A stretch of 35,284 nucleotides of DNA from Micrococcales bacterium UBA2037 (GCA_002333405.1 DDBH01000013.1:139571-174854), one strand, 5' to 3'; counted from the stretch's first letter, positions 23,589-31,394 are shown. Notes: generated from the sequence alone by a model not told the origin. Translations and numbers: made by a program.

Positions 23589-25058
23589 ATGATGTCTGGA
23601 GCCAGCATTCTTGTCTACGCCGAGCGCGTGGGCGGATCGCTAAAGCACATTCAGGCCCTCCTTGATGGGCCGCTGAAGGATTTCTCGGGTGTCCACGTTC
23701 TTCCATTTTTTCACCCTTATGACGGAGACGATGCTGGCTTTGATCCAATCGACCACACCATCGTCGACCCCCGTTTGGGGTCTTGGGATGACTTCAAAGC
23801 CCTGTCGTCCAGTCGGGAATTGACAGCTGACCTGATTGTCAACCACGCCTCGAACCTCTCCCCTGAATTCTTGGATTGGCAAGAAAAGGGTGAGGCCAGT
23901 GAATTTTCTGGGATGTTCCTGACTTTCGACACCGTTTTTCCAAATGGTGCAAACGAAGCTGGCATCACCAGCTTCTATCGCCCAAGGCCCGGCTTTCCTT
24001 TCACCGCCTATGAGGTGGCGGGTGAGAGACGGTTGGTCTGGACCACCTTTATGCCCAGCCAAGTGGACATCGACATCAAGCACGAAGCGGGAACGGCCTA
24101 TTTGAAGCGCGTGCTTGCCGCATTGAAATCTGGTGGCGTAAATGTCGTAAGGCTAGATGCTGTTGGCTACGCGGTGAAGACCCCTGGCACCGACTCGTTC
24201 ATGACCCCTGAAACCCTTGAGTTCGTAAAAGAAATTACAGGCCTGATTCACGCTGAGGGCATGCGGGTGCTGGTTGAAGTTCATGCCCACTACAAGCAAC
24301 AGCTGGCAATCTCGCCGCTGGTTGATTTGATCTATGACTTTCAAACTGCCCCGCTGCTACTGCACTCGATTTTCACCGGAACCGTTGACAAGCTCGCAAA
24401 GTGGTTTGAACTGCGGCCGACCAACTGCCTGAACGTTCTTGACACTCACGATGGCTACGGCATCATCGATGCCGGTCCAATTGGTGGCGCAGAGGGACTG
24501 ATTTCGGATGCCGAAATGGCAAACATCTTCCAGCAGGCTGAAATCAACACCGGCGGGCATTCCAAGATTGCGAGCGTTATTCCACAGTGGTTTAACCTTC
24601 CCCACCAGATCAATGCCACGCTGCCGAGCATCTTGGGCGATGACACGGCCCATGTTCTTGCTAGGGCAGTGCAGTTCTTTTTGCCAGGCGAGCCGCAGGT
24701 CTACTACGTGGGCCTCTTCAACGGCAAGGACGACCAGGGCCTTTTTGCTAAAACCGAGCAGGGCAGGGACGTCAATCGCCACCACTACACACCTGCCGAA
24801 ATTGACGAGGCGATTGCCAGCCCTGTTACCCAGGCCATTCTTGGGCTTGCCAGGCTTCGCAAGCACGCGGCCTTCGAGGGAGCATTTAGCTGGAAGCAAC
24901 TAACGGGTTCGGCAATTGAGCTTCAGTGGACGGGGAAGGATTCCAATCTGAAGCTTTGGTTTGATTTGTCTGGATCAACACCCGCATTTAGCATCGAGAT
25001 CACAGACGGCACTTCCAGCAGAAGCCTGACATCCGTTTCAGAGCTGGCGACGATTTAG
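23589..25058 (+). CDS. sucP: Sucrose phosphorylase (GH13)
   Basis: This 489-residue TIM-barrel enzyme splits sucrose with phosphate into glucose 1-phosphate and fructose, saving one ATP. Catalytic residues follow the bifidobacterial enzyme with an offset of two: nucleophile Asp190 (VVRLDAVGYA), acid/base Glu230 (VLVEVH) and Asp288 (LDTHDGYG). Further family motifs are GFDPIDHTIVDPRLG, YRPRPGFPFT, QVYYVGLFNGKDD and GRDVNRHHY. Two ATGs are in tandem (23589, 23592) after an AGGGGA ribosome binding site. No sucrose transporter or fructokinase is next to it. Its TAG stop shares 4 nt (TTAG) with the convergent dehydrogenase. Confidence 0.92.
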   Translation: MMSGASILVYAERVGGSLKHIQALLDGPLKDFSGVHVLPFFHPYDGDDAGFDPIDHTIVDPRLGSWDDFKALSSSRELTADLIVNHASNLSPEFLDWQEKGEASEFSGMFLTFDTVFPNGANEAGITSFYRPRPGFPFTAYEVAGERRLVWTTFMPSQVDIDIKHEAGTAYLKRVLAALKSGGVNVVRLDAVGYAVKTPGTDSFMTPETLEFVKEITGLIHAEGMRVLVEVHAHYKQQLAISPLVDLIYDFQTAPLLLHSIFTGTVDKLAKWFELRPTNCLNVLDTHDGYGIIDAGPIGGAEGLISDAEMANIFQQAEINTGGHSKIASVIPQWFNLPHQINATLPSILGDDTAHVLARAVQFFLPGEPQVYYVGLFNGKDDQGLFAKTEQGRDVNRHHYTPAEIDEAIASPVTQAILGLARLRKHAAFEGAFSWKQLTGSAIELQWTGKDSNLKLWFDLSGSTPAFSIEITDGTSSRSLTSVSELATI

Positions 25059-25987
25059 TAACCCAGCTTCGAATCAACCCGGCCGGTTAGCTCTGCCCCA
25101 CTGACCCAAGCAGCCACATTCACTCGCAGCCTGTCCGCAAACAGCCTTGTCACCATCGCCAGCACATCGGCTGAGTGCGGGGTGATGATTAGGTTCTCCA
25201 ATTGCCACATCGGATGATCTTCGGGAAGTGGTTCGGGGTAGGTGACATCGGTCGCGGCTGCCGCGATCGCTCCCGATTTCAGCGCCGACACCAAATCCTC
25301 CTGGTTCACCACTTCGCCTCGAGCAACATTGACTAGGTAGCTGTCGCTGCGAATCAGTTCAAATCTTTCCGCATTCATCAGGTGCCTGGTTTCGTCAGTA
25401 AGCGCGCAAGCCAGAACTACGAACTTTGCCTTAGCGAGCTCCTCATCAAGCTGCTCAAACCCGACAATTTGCCCGCTAAACCCGGGCATAAAGGGCTCAG
25501 TTGGCCGCTTCCTGCATACGGTGACATTCGACCTGAATGGCACAAGCAGCTTCGCTAATTGCTCAGCAATGCCACCGCCGCCAATGATCAGAACTTCCTC
25601 GTCAAACAGGCTGTCTGCAAACTGTCTGCCCCAGCTGGTTGCCCGCACTCGCTCCGGAATCACCCTTGCCATCGCCAAACAAAGCGCGAGGGCATGCTCC
25701 GCAACTGGTTCGGAGTAGGAGCGCTTTGCGCTGGTGAAAGTGATTGGGCGATCCAGCAAGAAACTGAAGGCATCGACGCCAGCGAAGGGAAGTTGAACCC
25801 ATTCCAGTTGTGGATTTTGATCAAGGGTTTGCTGAAGAAGCTGGGGATTCGAGTAGTCGGTCCATATCAACGCTTTGACGTTGGCGCCAAGGTCCGCAAT
25901 CTGGCCGCCTGATTCCGTGATTGCCTCAACGTAAGCCGGAACTTTCTTTGGTTCTAGTGCAATCAAATTATTGGAAGGCGGGGTCAA
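25055..25987 (-). CDS. D-isomer-specific 2-hydroxyacid dehydrogenase
   Basis: This 310-residue NAD(P)-dependent enzyme has a nucleotide-binding motif GGGGIAEQLAKLL near residue 136. The catalytic Arg is in VNVARGEVV, Glu in TYPEPLPEDHPMW, and His in IITPHSA. SEPVAEHALALCLAM is the usual stretch ahead of the Rossmann domain. The substrate (D-lactate, glyoxylate/hydroxypyruvate or phosphoglycerate analogue) is not readable. The start is TTG with AAAGGAG 6 nt upstream and a TAATCT -10 box at 26012-26017 (minus strand). It is divergent from a mini membrane protein gene. Confidence 0.88.
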   Translation of the reverse strand: MTPPSNNLIALEPKKVPAYVEAITESGGQIADLGANVKALIWTDYSNPQLLQQTLDQNPQLEWVQLPFAGVDAFSFLLDRPITFTSAKRSYSEPVAEHALALCLAMARVIPERVRATSWGRQFADSLFDEEVLIIGGGGIAEQLAKLLVPFRSNVTVCRKRPTEPFMPGFSGQIVGFEQLDEELAKAKFVVLACALTDETRHLMNAERFELIRSDSYLVNVARGEVVNQEDLVSALKSGAIAAAATDVTYPEPLPEDHPMWQLENLIITPHSADVLAMVTRLFADRLRVNVAAWVSGAELTGRVDSKLGY

Positions 25988-26011
25988 TGCTGCTCCTTTG
26001 GCTCTGACCCA

Positions 26012-26027
26012 AGATTACCCCTAGGCT
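26012..26027. promoter_or_regulatory. Back-to-back divergent -10 boxes
   Basis: TAATCT on the minus strand (26012-26017) serves the dehydrogenase, whose leader carries a ribosome binding site. TAGGCT on the plus strand (26022-26027) ends 8 nt before the ATG of the mini membrane protein at 26035. The boxes are 4 bp apart, so transcription in the two directions probably interferes. Confidence 0.45.
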
Positions 26028-26034
26028 GAAGGTC

Positions 26035-26166
26035 ATGAGCGAACCCAAGGACCCCAAGAACCTAGAGAAAATTTGGAAACGCATCGGACTAGCCTTGTTT
26101 GTTTTGGCAATTGTGCTGGTGGCTGGACCACAGCTGATTGATCTAGTAGTTCCCGATTTTCGATAG
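26035..26166 (+). CDS. 43-residue single-span membrane protein
   Basis: This short open frame encodes a charged N-terminus (MSEPKDPKNLEKIWKRIG), one hydrophobic helix (LALFVLAIVLVAGPQLIDLVV) and a short end PDFR. A TAGGCT box 8 nt upstream suggests a leaderless transcript. The clean amphipathic-then-hydrophobic layout and placement in an otherwise empty 220-bp gap support it being real. I recognise no family. Confidence 0.6.
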   Translation: MSEPKDPKNLEKIWKRIGLALFVLAIVLVAGPQLIDLVVPDFR

Positions 26167-26198
26167 AAACTGCCGGGCCTTGGGCCATGCCTGTCGGC

Positions 26199-26206
26199 TA
26201 TAGACT
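26199..26206 (+). promoter_or_regulatory. -10 box of the proline racemase-like gene
   Basis: TATAGACT contains TAGACT, whose last base (26206) is 7 nt before ATG 26213. This is the best-looking -10 in the window. It supports ATG 26213 over GTG 26210 as the start, with a leaderless mRNA. Confidence 0.6.
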
Positions 26207-26212
26207 CCTGTG

Positions 26213-27238
26213 ATGAGCAATCATTCTCTTGAGATTTCAGTCACCGACTACCACACCGCAGGCGAGCCATTTCGGATTGTTGAATCTGGTTTTCCTGAAA
26301 TTGTTGGCCAAATCGTTCTCGACAAGCGGGCCTCAGCAATTGGCAACCAGGAGCTTGAAAAAGTCCGCCTGCTGCTTGTGAATGAACCCCGCGGGCACGC
26401 CGACATGTATGGCGGGTTTATCGTGGAATCCAACGATTCTGGCGCTGATTTCGGCGTGCTGTTTTGGCACGGAGATGGTTATTCAACAGCCTGCGGCCAC
26501 GGCACCATCGCCCTTGGAGCCTGGGCCGTTGACACCGGAAGAGTAACTGCAAACCCGGACGGTGAAACAACGGTGACAATTGATGTTCCCTCTGGCCGAG
26601 TGCAAGCCATTGTGAGACAGGAAGCCGGAGTCACAACCCAGATCTCATTCAAAAATATCTTCTCGCACTCGATTGCTGAAAACGTTTCTGTGGAATTGGC
26701 AAGCGGTAAAACCGTCACGGTGGATGTTGGATACGGCGGAGCCAACTACGCCAGCTTGAATGTAGAGCAGCTGGGTCTAACTGTTGAACCCCAACATCTG
26801 GATGAACTGATCAAAGTTGGCCGTGAAATCAAGTGGACTCTGAATGAATCCCCGGAGTCAAACTCTCAGGAAGACCCCCGACTAAATGGCATCTACGGAA
26901 CAATCATTTACGAGGATTTAGCTGCATCCGCTAGCCAGCTGCATCAGCGAAATGTAACCATCTATGCAGATGGACGAGTCGACCGCTCCCCCTGTGGATC
27001 CGGCACCGCAACCAGAATTGCGCAGCTCAATCATGCCGGCAAGCTAACAGTGGCCATGACCCTGATTCATGACTCGATTATTGGAAGTCGGTTTACAGGA
27101 CGAATTGCTCAGGAGGTAATTGAGCACGAGACTGCCGGCGTGATTCCTGTGATCTCAGGAAATGCCTTCTGCACCGGGACCTCGAAGTTCACACTAAACA
27201 GGCACGATGAGCTAGGAACAGGATTCTCACTTCGATGA
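26213..27238 (+). CDS. Proline racemase / hydroxyproline 2-epimerase family protein
   Basis: This 341-residue protein of the proline racemase superfamily keeps both catalytic Cys: Cys94 in TACGHGTIALG and Cys261 in RSPCGSGTATR. The Cys/Cys pair fits a racemase or 4-hydroxyproline 2-epimerase. trans-3-Hydroxyproline dehydratases usually have Thr at the second position. It also contains the family's VDVGYGGANYASL. The start ATG 26213 is supported by TATAGACT 7 nt upstream. It overlaps the next gene by 4 nt (ATGA). Together they suggest use of proline or hydroxyproline stereoisomers. Confidence 0.87.
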   Translation: MSNHSLEISVTDYHTAGEPFRIVESGFPEIVGQIVLDKRASAIGNQELEKVRLLLVNEPRGHADMYGGFIVESNDSGADFGVLFWHGDGYSTACGHGTIALGAWAVDTGRVTANPDGETTVTIDVPSGRVQAIVRQEAGVTTQISFKNIFSHSIAENVSVELASGKTVTVDVGYGGANYASLNVEQLGLTVEPQHLDELIKVGREIKWTLNESPESNSQEDPRLNGIYGTIIYEDLAASASQLHQRNVTIYADGRVDRSPCGSGTATRIAQLNHAGKLTVAMTLIHDSIIGSRFTGRIAQEVIEHETAGVIPVISGNAFCTGTSKFTLNRHDELGTGFSLR

Positions 27239-28167
27239 CCGCAATACGCTGGATTTCAAACCAAGAATTATTCGCGAGCTTCGGCTACGCCAGGGCCATT
27301 GAAGCCATCGGCCAGCTGCTCGAGAGCGGATTTGATCCGGCCACCGACAAGCAGCGCACCTTTGTGAATTTTGAGCACGGCCAGGGACTGGTTATGCCAA
27401 GCGAAATCGGTGATTTTGCAGGCCTCAAGTTTGTGACCGTTGCCCCTAAGAATCCAAAGCACAACCTGGATCGAATTCAAGGAATCTACTCGCTGTTTGA
27501 CTCCAAGACCCTGACCCCGCTTGCTCAATGCGATGGGGCCGCGCTGACGCTGCTGCGCACAGCCTCGGTAACTGCGGCGATGCTTCAGAAGTTGAAGGTT
27601 GCCGAGAGTCCAAAGCTTGCCATTTTTGGCTCTGGACCCCAGGCACTTGCGCACATCTTGAGCGTCAAGGCAATCCTTACGCCCAGTGCAATAGCCATTT
27701 TTGCAAGAAACCAAGACAGCCGGGCTGAGTTGATGGCCGGCCTTTCGGAACAGGGCATTGAGGCCGTGGCCGGGACACCAGAAATGCTTTTGGCGGCAGA
27801 CCTGATCGTCACTGCCACCACTGCCCGGCAACCGCTATTCACTTTGAGTGATATTAAGCAGACGGCAGTAATTGCCGCGGTCGGATCACACGAAGCCGAC
27901 GCCAGAGAGGTGGGCAGCGATGTGGTTGCCGCGGCTCAAGTGTTTGTTGAAGAACTAGGCGCCAGCCTGCGCGAGGCAGGCGATGTGATCATGGCGATTC
28001 AAGACCAGGCCATAGAGGAAGCTGCGCTTATCGCGGTGCGGGACTTGTTTGGCAAAAGCCAGGCAAACAGTGTCGATCCAACACGAATTAGGTTTTATAA
28101 ATCAACCGGCATGCCCTGGCAGGACCTAGCTATTTTGAGTCAGGCTTACAGCCACCTGAAAGCGTAA
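27235..28167 (+). CDS. Ornithine cyclodeaminase/mu-crystallin family protein
   Basis: This 310-residue NAD(P)-dependent enzyme has the family opening WISNQELFASFGYARAIEAI, a substrate region GLKFVTVAPKNP with LDRIQGIYSLFD, TASVTAAM, and the dinucleotide motif IFGSGPQALAHI near residue 131. AAVGSHEADAREV lies at the C-terminal side. Coupled to a proline racemase-like gene, the best guess is delta-1-pyrroline-2-carboxylate reductase, or an imine reductase acting on the same substrates. True ornithine cyclodeaminase is less likely from context. It is followed by a hairpin terminator. Confidence 0.84.
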   Translation: MTAIRWISNQELFASFGYARAIEAIGQLLESGFDPATDKQRTFVNFEHGQGLVMPSEIGDFAGLKFVTVAPKNPKHNLDRIQGIYSLFDSKTLTPLAQCDGAALTLLRTASVTAAMLQKLKVAESPKLAIFGSGPQALAHILSVKAILTPSAIAIFARNQDSRAELMAGLSEQGIEAVAGTPEMLLAADLIVTATTARQPLFTLSDIKQTAVIAAVGSHEADAREVGSDVVAAAQVFVEELGASLREAGDVIMAIQDQAIEEAALIAVRDLFGKSQANSVDPTRIRFYKSTGMPWQDLAILSQAYSHLKA

Positions 28168-28190
28168 ACGCGACAGCGTTATTTCTTTTT
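28167..28190 (+). terminator. Terminator after the cyclodeaminase-family gene
   Basis: The stem AACGC (28167-28171) / GCGTT (28176-28180), with loop GACA, is followed by ATTTCTTTTT. The stem is short but the T-rich tail is good. The element overlaps the end of the convergent mini gene. Confidence 0.55.
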
Positions 28191-28280
28191 GGCAAACCTT
28201 TCGACTGCCCACCAAATTGCAAGAATTCCAAAGGCGATTAGAAAGCCGTAAGAAGAATTAATTTGGTGCAGGGCGTCCAT
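28179..28280 (-). CDS. 33-residue Trp-containing membrane mini-protein
   Basis: The frame reads MDALHQINSSYG, then a hydrophobic span FLIAFGILAIWWAVE and a basic end RFAKKK, the expected orientation signal for a single-span protein. AAAGG lies 6 nt before the ATG and a TAGAAT -10-like box lies at 28311-28316 (minus strand). It occupies an otherwise gene-free 177-bp gap. No family is recognised. Confidence 0.58.
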   Translation of the reverse strand: MDALHQINSSYGFLIAFGILAIWWAVERFAKKK

Positions 28281-28344
28281 TTGTGCCTTTCTGAAGCAGC
28301 GATCAGCAAAATTCTAAACGAAGAAAATTCAGGTCCCAAATTGC

Positions 28345-29535
28345 TTAGGAAGTCTTGGTTCGCCTGCTTCGAAGCGCCGCCAAGCCCATGAGTAACAGGA
28401 ATGCAGACAACCCCATGGTCATCGTGGTCAGGATGCCGGCCACTGGATTCCGCAGAACTATTACCGTGAGCAGCAGCGGACTAAAGGCAACAACAATTTT
28501 TGAGAACATCATGATGTAGCCCTGACGCTCACCGAACTGCTCTGGGCCGAAGAACAGAAGCGGAAGCGTTCCTCTAATAAACGGGTCCAGGCCAACTGCG
28601 ATGCCCTGCAAAATAACGAATGGAACTAGCGCATCCACGCCAAAGAGCAGAACCAAAACAACACCAGCAGGGTGCGAAAGCATAGCCAGTGCGGCCACCC
28701 GCATCGGAGTCATTATCTTGCCAAGCGCAACCAACAGAACTCTTGCCAGCACCTGCGAGGGGCCGAGGATTGCGGCGGCGAAGAGCGCAACACCGACAGA
28801 AGCACCTAGTTCGGTAAGCAAAAAAGGCAGGATCGTGTTGACCGAGGCAACCATGAAGCCCTCTAGGGCAAACATCACCGCAAAGATCAAGATCAACAGG
28901 TCAATGCGGATTCGCCTCCGGTTGCCGGTTGGGGTTTTAGGGGAGTGCTGGTCAACAGTCTTCGGCTCAAGCCGAGGGATTGTTAGGTTCAGCGGCAGAG
29001 CAATTAGCAAGTGAGCAAAGGCCCACACCATCACAGCCCACTGCCAACCAAAGTTCTCGGTGACCCACGCATTTAGTGGCCAGGAGATTGTTGAGGAGAG
29101 CCCAACGAAAACCGTGATCCCAGCGATGATCTTGTTTGACTCGTCACCAAAAAAAGTAACGACCGTTGCAAAAGCGGCGTCATAGTTGCCCATCGCGGCT
29201 CCGATGCCAATTAGCACCCAGGCAGCAAATAGCATTTGAATCGAGGAGCTTGCGGCCAACAGGCTCAGGCCAAGAATGAAGGCAACGCTCCCGAAGGGAA
29301 GGACTCGCCTGCCACCTAGCCGGTCAATGGCCTTACCGACCCTGGGACCCAAGAAAGCGGCTACCAAAAGCGCGACCGTGAAAGCCCAAAAGAATGTTTC
29401 AGTTGCTATTCCCAGTGACTCTGAAATTGGCACAGCCAAGATGGCTGGAAGATAAAACCCTGAACTCCAGCCAATGAACTGTGAAACCCCAAGTCGAGCA
29501 GTCAAGCGTGAGCTGGGTTTCAATTTATTGTCCAA
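28345..29535 (-). CDS. Major facilitator superfamily transporter
   Basis: This 396-residue protein has twelve predicted membrane helices in two halves separated by a polar loop (TIPRLEPKTVDQHSPKTPTGNRRR). The MFS A-like motif GPRVGKAIDRLGGRRVLPFGS sits between helices 2 and 3. The substrate is unknown; the layout resembles oxalate/formate-type or monocarboxylate-type antiporters. The TTG start at 29535 lacks a clear ribosome binding site. A 21-bp inverted repeat lies 41 bp upstream. Confidence 0.87.
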   Translation of the reverse strand: MDNKLKPSSRLTARLGVSQFIGWSSGFYLPAILAVPISESLGIATETFFWAFTVALLVAAFLGPRVGKAIDRLGGRRVLPFGSVAFILGLSLLAASSSIQMLFAAWVLIGIGAAMGNYDAAFATVVTFFGDESNKIIAGITVFVGLSSTISWPLNAWVTENFGWQWAVMVWAFAHLLIALPLNLTIPRLEPKTVDQHSPKTPTGNRRRIRIDLLILIFAVMFALEGFMVASVNTILPFLLTELGASVGVALFAAAILGPSQVLARVLLVALGKIMTPMRVAALAMLSHPAGVVLVLLFGVDALVPFVILQGIAVGLDPFIRGTLPLLFFGPEQFGERQGYIMMFSKIVVAFSPLLLTVIVLRNPVAGILTTMTMGLSAFLLLMGLAALRSRRTKTS

Positions 29536-29575
29536 TGCGCGGTTGGTTAGGGAATGAAGAAATTTGCGTCAGCGA

Positions 29576-29596
29576 TTGACAGCATAGTGCTGACAA
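29576..29596. promoter_or_regulatory. 21-bp inverted repeat upstream of the MFS gene
   Basis: The arms TTG-A-CAGCA and TGCTG-A-CAA flank a TAG centre. All bases pair except the symmetric A/A position. The minus strand contains TATGCT (29581-29586) inside the repeat, a possible -10 for the MFS gene. This is a typical arrangement for a TetR/MarR/GntR-type operator. A second small repeat, GACTA/TAGTC, lies at 29610-29627. No regulator gene is adjacent. Confidence 0.5.
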
Positions 29597-29658
29597 GTTG
29601 CTGTAGTTCGACTAAATATACCTAGTCTTTCGGAACTTAGCGACGCGTACCTGAGGTG

Positions 29659-31260
29659 CTAGCCAAAAATCTCAAGGGCTGCCATGGCTGCGTTGTGGCC
29701 ACCAATACCGCTAACAGCACCGCCACGTCTGGCACTGGCACCACAAATCAAAACCTTGGGGTCATCTGTTGCAACGCCCCAGCGTGCAGCTGGGCTGTCC
29801 AGCGGTTCGTCATCCTCAGCAAAGGGCCAGCTGAGTGGTTCGTGGAAGATATTTCCGCCAGGAAGCTTTAGTGCCTCCTCAAGATCTCGGGTTGTCTTGG
29901 TCTCAATGCATGGCTTCTGGTTGCTATCGAGAATGAGCAGGTCTTCTATTGGTTCGGCCAGTACCGAGTTCAAGGAGCTAATCACAGCTGCTTCAAGCTT
30001 GGCTCGCATCGCATCATGTTCTGCCGCTGTGAGGTTTGCAACCAAGGAATGCGGTGCATGAAGGGCGAAGACTGTGAGCGTTTGAGCACCTAGGGCCCTG
30101 AGATCGGGACCCAGGATGCTTGGGTCAGTGAGCGAGTGGCAGTAAATTTCGCAGGGTAAAGGGTCTGGGATTTCTCCTTTGCTAGCTGCGTCATAGGCAC
30201 TCTGCAGTTGCTCAAAACTCTCGTTGATGTGAAAGGTGCCGCCGAATGCGGCCTCTGGGCTGACGCTCTGGTCTTTCAGCTTCGGCAATCTCCTCAACAG
30301 CAGATTCACTTTCACCTGAGCTCCATGGACATAGGGAGAATCCTGTGAGGGCTTCTTGGGATGGTGCTCCAGCGACTCACCTTTCAAACTCGCCAGCTCT
30401 TGCCTTGAGGCGTTCACCAGTAACAGCGATGCGGTGAGTTCATGCTCCTGACCCGAAGACCGATAGCGGACAGTTACCCCGTTCTTGTGGGAAGAAACCC
30501 CTATTGCCTCAGCGCTTGAAATCAGCTTTGCACCATTTCGTTCCGCTGCCCGCTCAAGCTCTCTAGTAACAGCACCCATTCCTCCAATCGGAACGTTCCA
30601 AGCACCTGTTCCGCCGCCAATAACGTGATATAGAAAACACCGGTTGGCATTCAGAGTCTGATCTTGATTTGGAGAAAAGGTGCCGATCAGTGCATCGGTG
30701 TAGACAACTCCCTGGACCCAATCGTTGGAAAACTCTCTCGATACTGCTTGGCCAACCGGCTGCTCCATGAACTTATCCCAGATTGCTTGATTGCCGACCT
30801 GTTGCTTTAGTTCGCGTCTTCTTTGAAGCGGCTTCAGGACGCTTGGCCAAAGCTTGCCGGCGAGTTCTTGGGTCTCGCCATAGAAGCGCTGCCACGATCT
30901 AAAATCTTGGCCTGCTGAGAGTCTTTCAAAGGAAGCGCTAGTTGCCTGCTGATCCTGATTATCAACCAGGAGCCCCTCATCGCTGCCTGGGATTGGGGTG
31001 TAGGAGGAGTAGCGTCTTTGCGCCAGCGAAATGTTCAATCCAAGATCTTCGACAATCTGCTTCGGCAACAGACTAACCAAGTACGAATATCGAGAGAGTT
31101 TGGCATCGATGCCTTCAAAAGCTTGCGCCGAAACAGCAGCGCCCCCAAAGTTTGGGAGCCTCTCCAAAACAGTTACGTCAATCCCAGACTTGGCTAGGTA
31201 GGCGGCGGCGGTGAGGCCATTGTGGCCACCACCAATAATCAACACTGAAGGATTTTTCAT
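29659..31260 (-). CDS. Phytoene-desaturase-like FAD/NAD(P) oxidoreductase (PYROXD2-like)
   Basis: This 533-residue protein has an N-terminal FAD motif (VLIIGGGHNGLTAAAYLAKSG, residues 6-26, then VLERLPNFGGAAVS). Family landmarks are TFSPNQDQTLNANRCFLYHVIGGGTGAWNVPIGGMGAV in the middle, and GASARRGGAVSGIGGHNAA, the C-terminal FAD-contact segment. No other carotenoid genes are nearby, so a general oxidoreductase role is likelier than carotenoid desaturation. The start at ATG 31260 puts the FAD motif at the usual distance. The longer frame to 31317 adds residues without homology character. Confidence 0.88.
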   Translation of the reverse strand: MKNPSVLIIGGGHNGLTAAAYLAKSGIDVTVLERLPNFGGAAVSAQAFEGIDAKLSRYSYLVSLLPKQIVEDLGLNISLAQRRYSSYTPIPGSDEGLLVDNQDQQATSASFERLSAGQDFRSWQRFYGETQELAGKLWPSVLKPLQRRRELKQQVGNQAIWDKFMEQPVGQAVSREFSNDWVQGVVYTDALIGTFSPNQDQTLNANRCFLYHVIGGGTGAWNVPIGGMGAVTRELERAAERNGAKLISSAEAIGVSSHKNGVTVRYRSSGQEHELTASLLLVNASRQELASLKGESLEHHPKKPSQDSPYVHGAQVKVNLLLRRLPKLKDQSVSPEAAFGGTFHINESFEQLQSAYDAASKGEIPDPLPCEIYCHSLTDPSILGPDLRALGAQTLTVFALHAPHSLVANLTAAEHDAMRAKLEAAVISSLNSVLAEPIEDLLILDSNQKPCIETKTTRDLEEALKLPGGNIFHEPLSWPFAEDDEPLDSPAARWGVATDDPKVLICGASARRGGAVSGIGGHNAAMAALEIFG

Positions 31261-31394
31261 ACCGAATACCTTGCACCTATTTGACCAAAGAAGCCAGAAG
31301 GGGTTTGTGATTGCCAACCGTGGGCCTCAACGGACAGAGTCAAACTGGGGACCCTCCTCATAAGGGAAATTCAGCCAATAAACACAGCGCTTTT

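Noticed and set aside
24357..24899. 180-codon open frame on the minus strand inside sucP
   Set aside because: It is opposite a strongly conserved enzyme gene, with no recognisable domain and no upstream signals; a shadow frame.
29576..29581. TTGACA as a plus-strand -35 box
   Set aside because: No suitable -10 lies 16-18 bp downstream, and no plus-strand gene follows; the hexamer is explained by the palindrome.
29659..31260. Carotenoid biosynthesis cluster
   Set aside because: Only a crtI-like fold is present; no crtB, crtE or cyclase lies nearby, and the sequence is closer to PYROXD2-type oxidoreductases.
31261..31317. Longer start (31317) for the phytoene-desaturase-like protein
   Set aside because: It adds a 19-residue Trp-rich stretch before the FAD motif; ATG 31260 puts the Rossmann motif at the usual distance.
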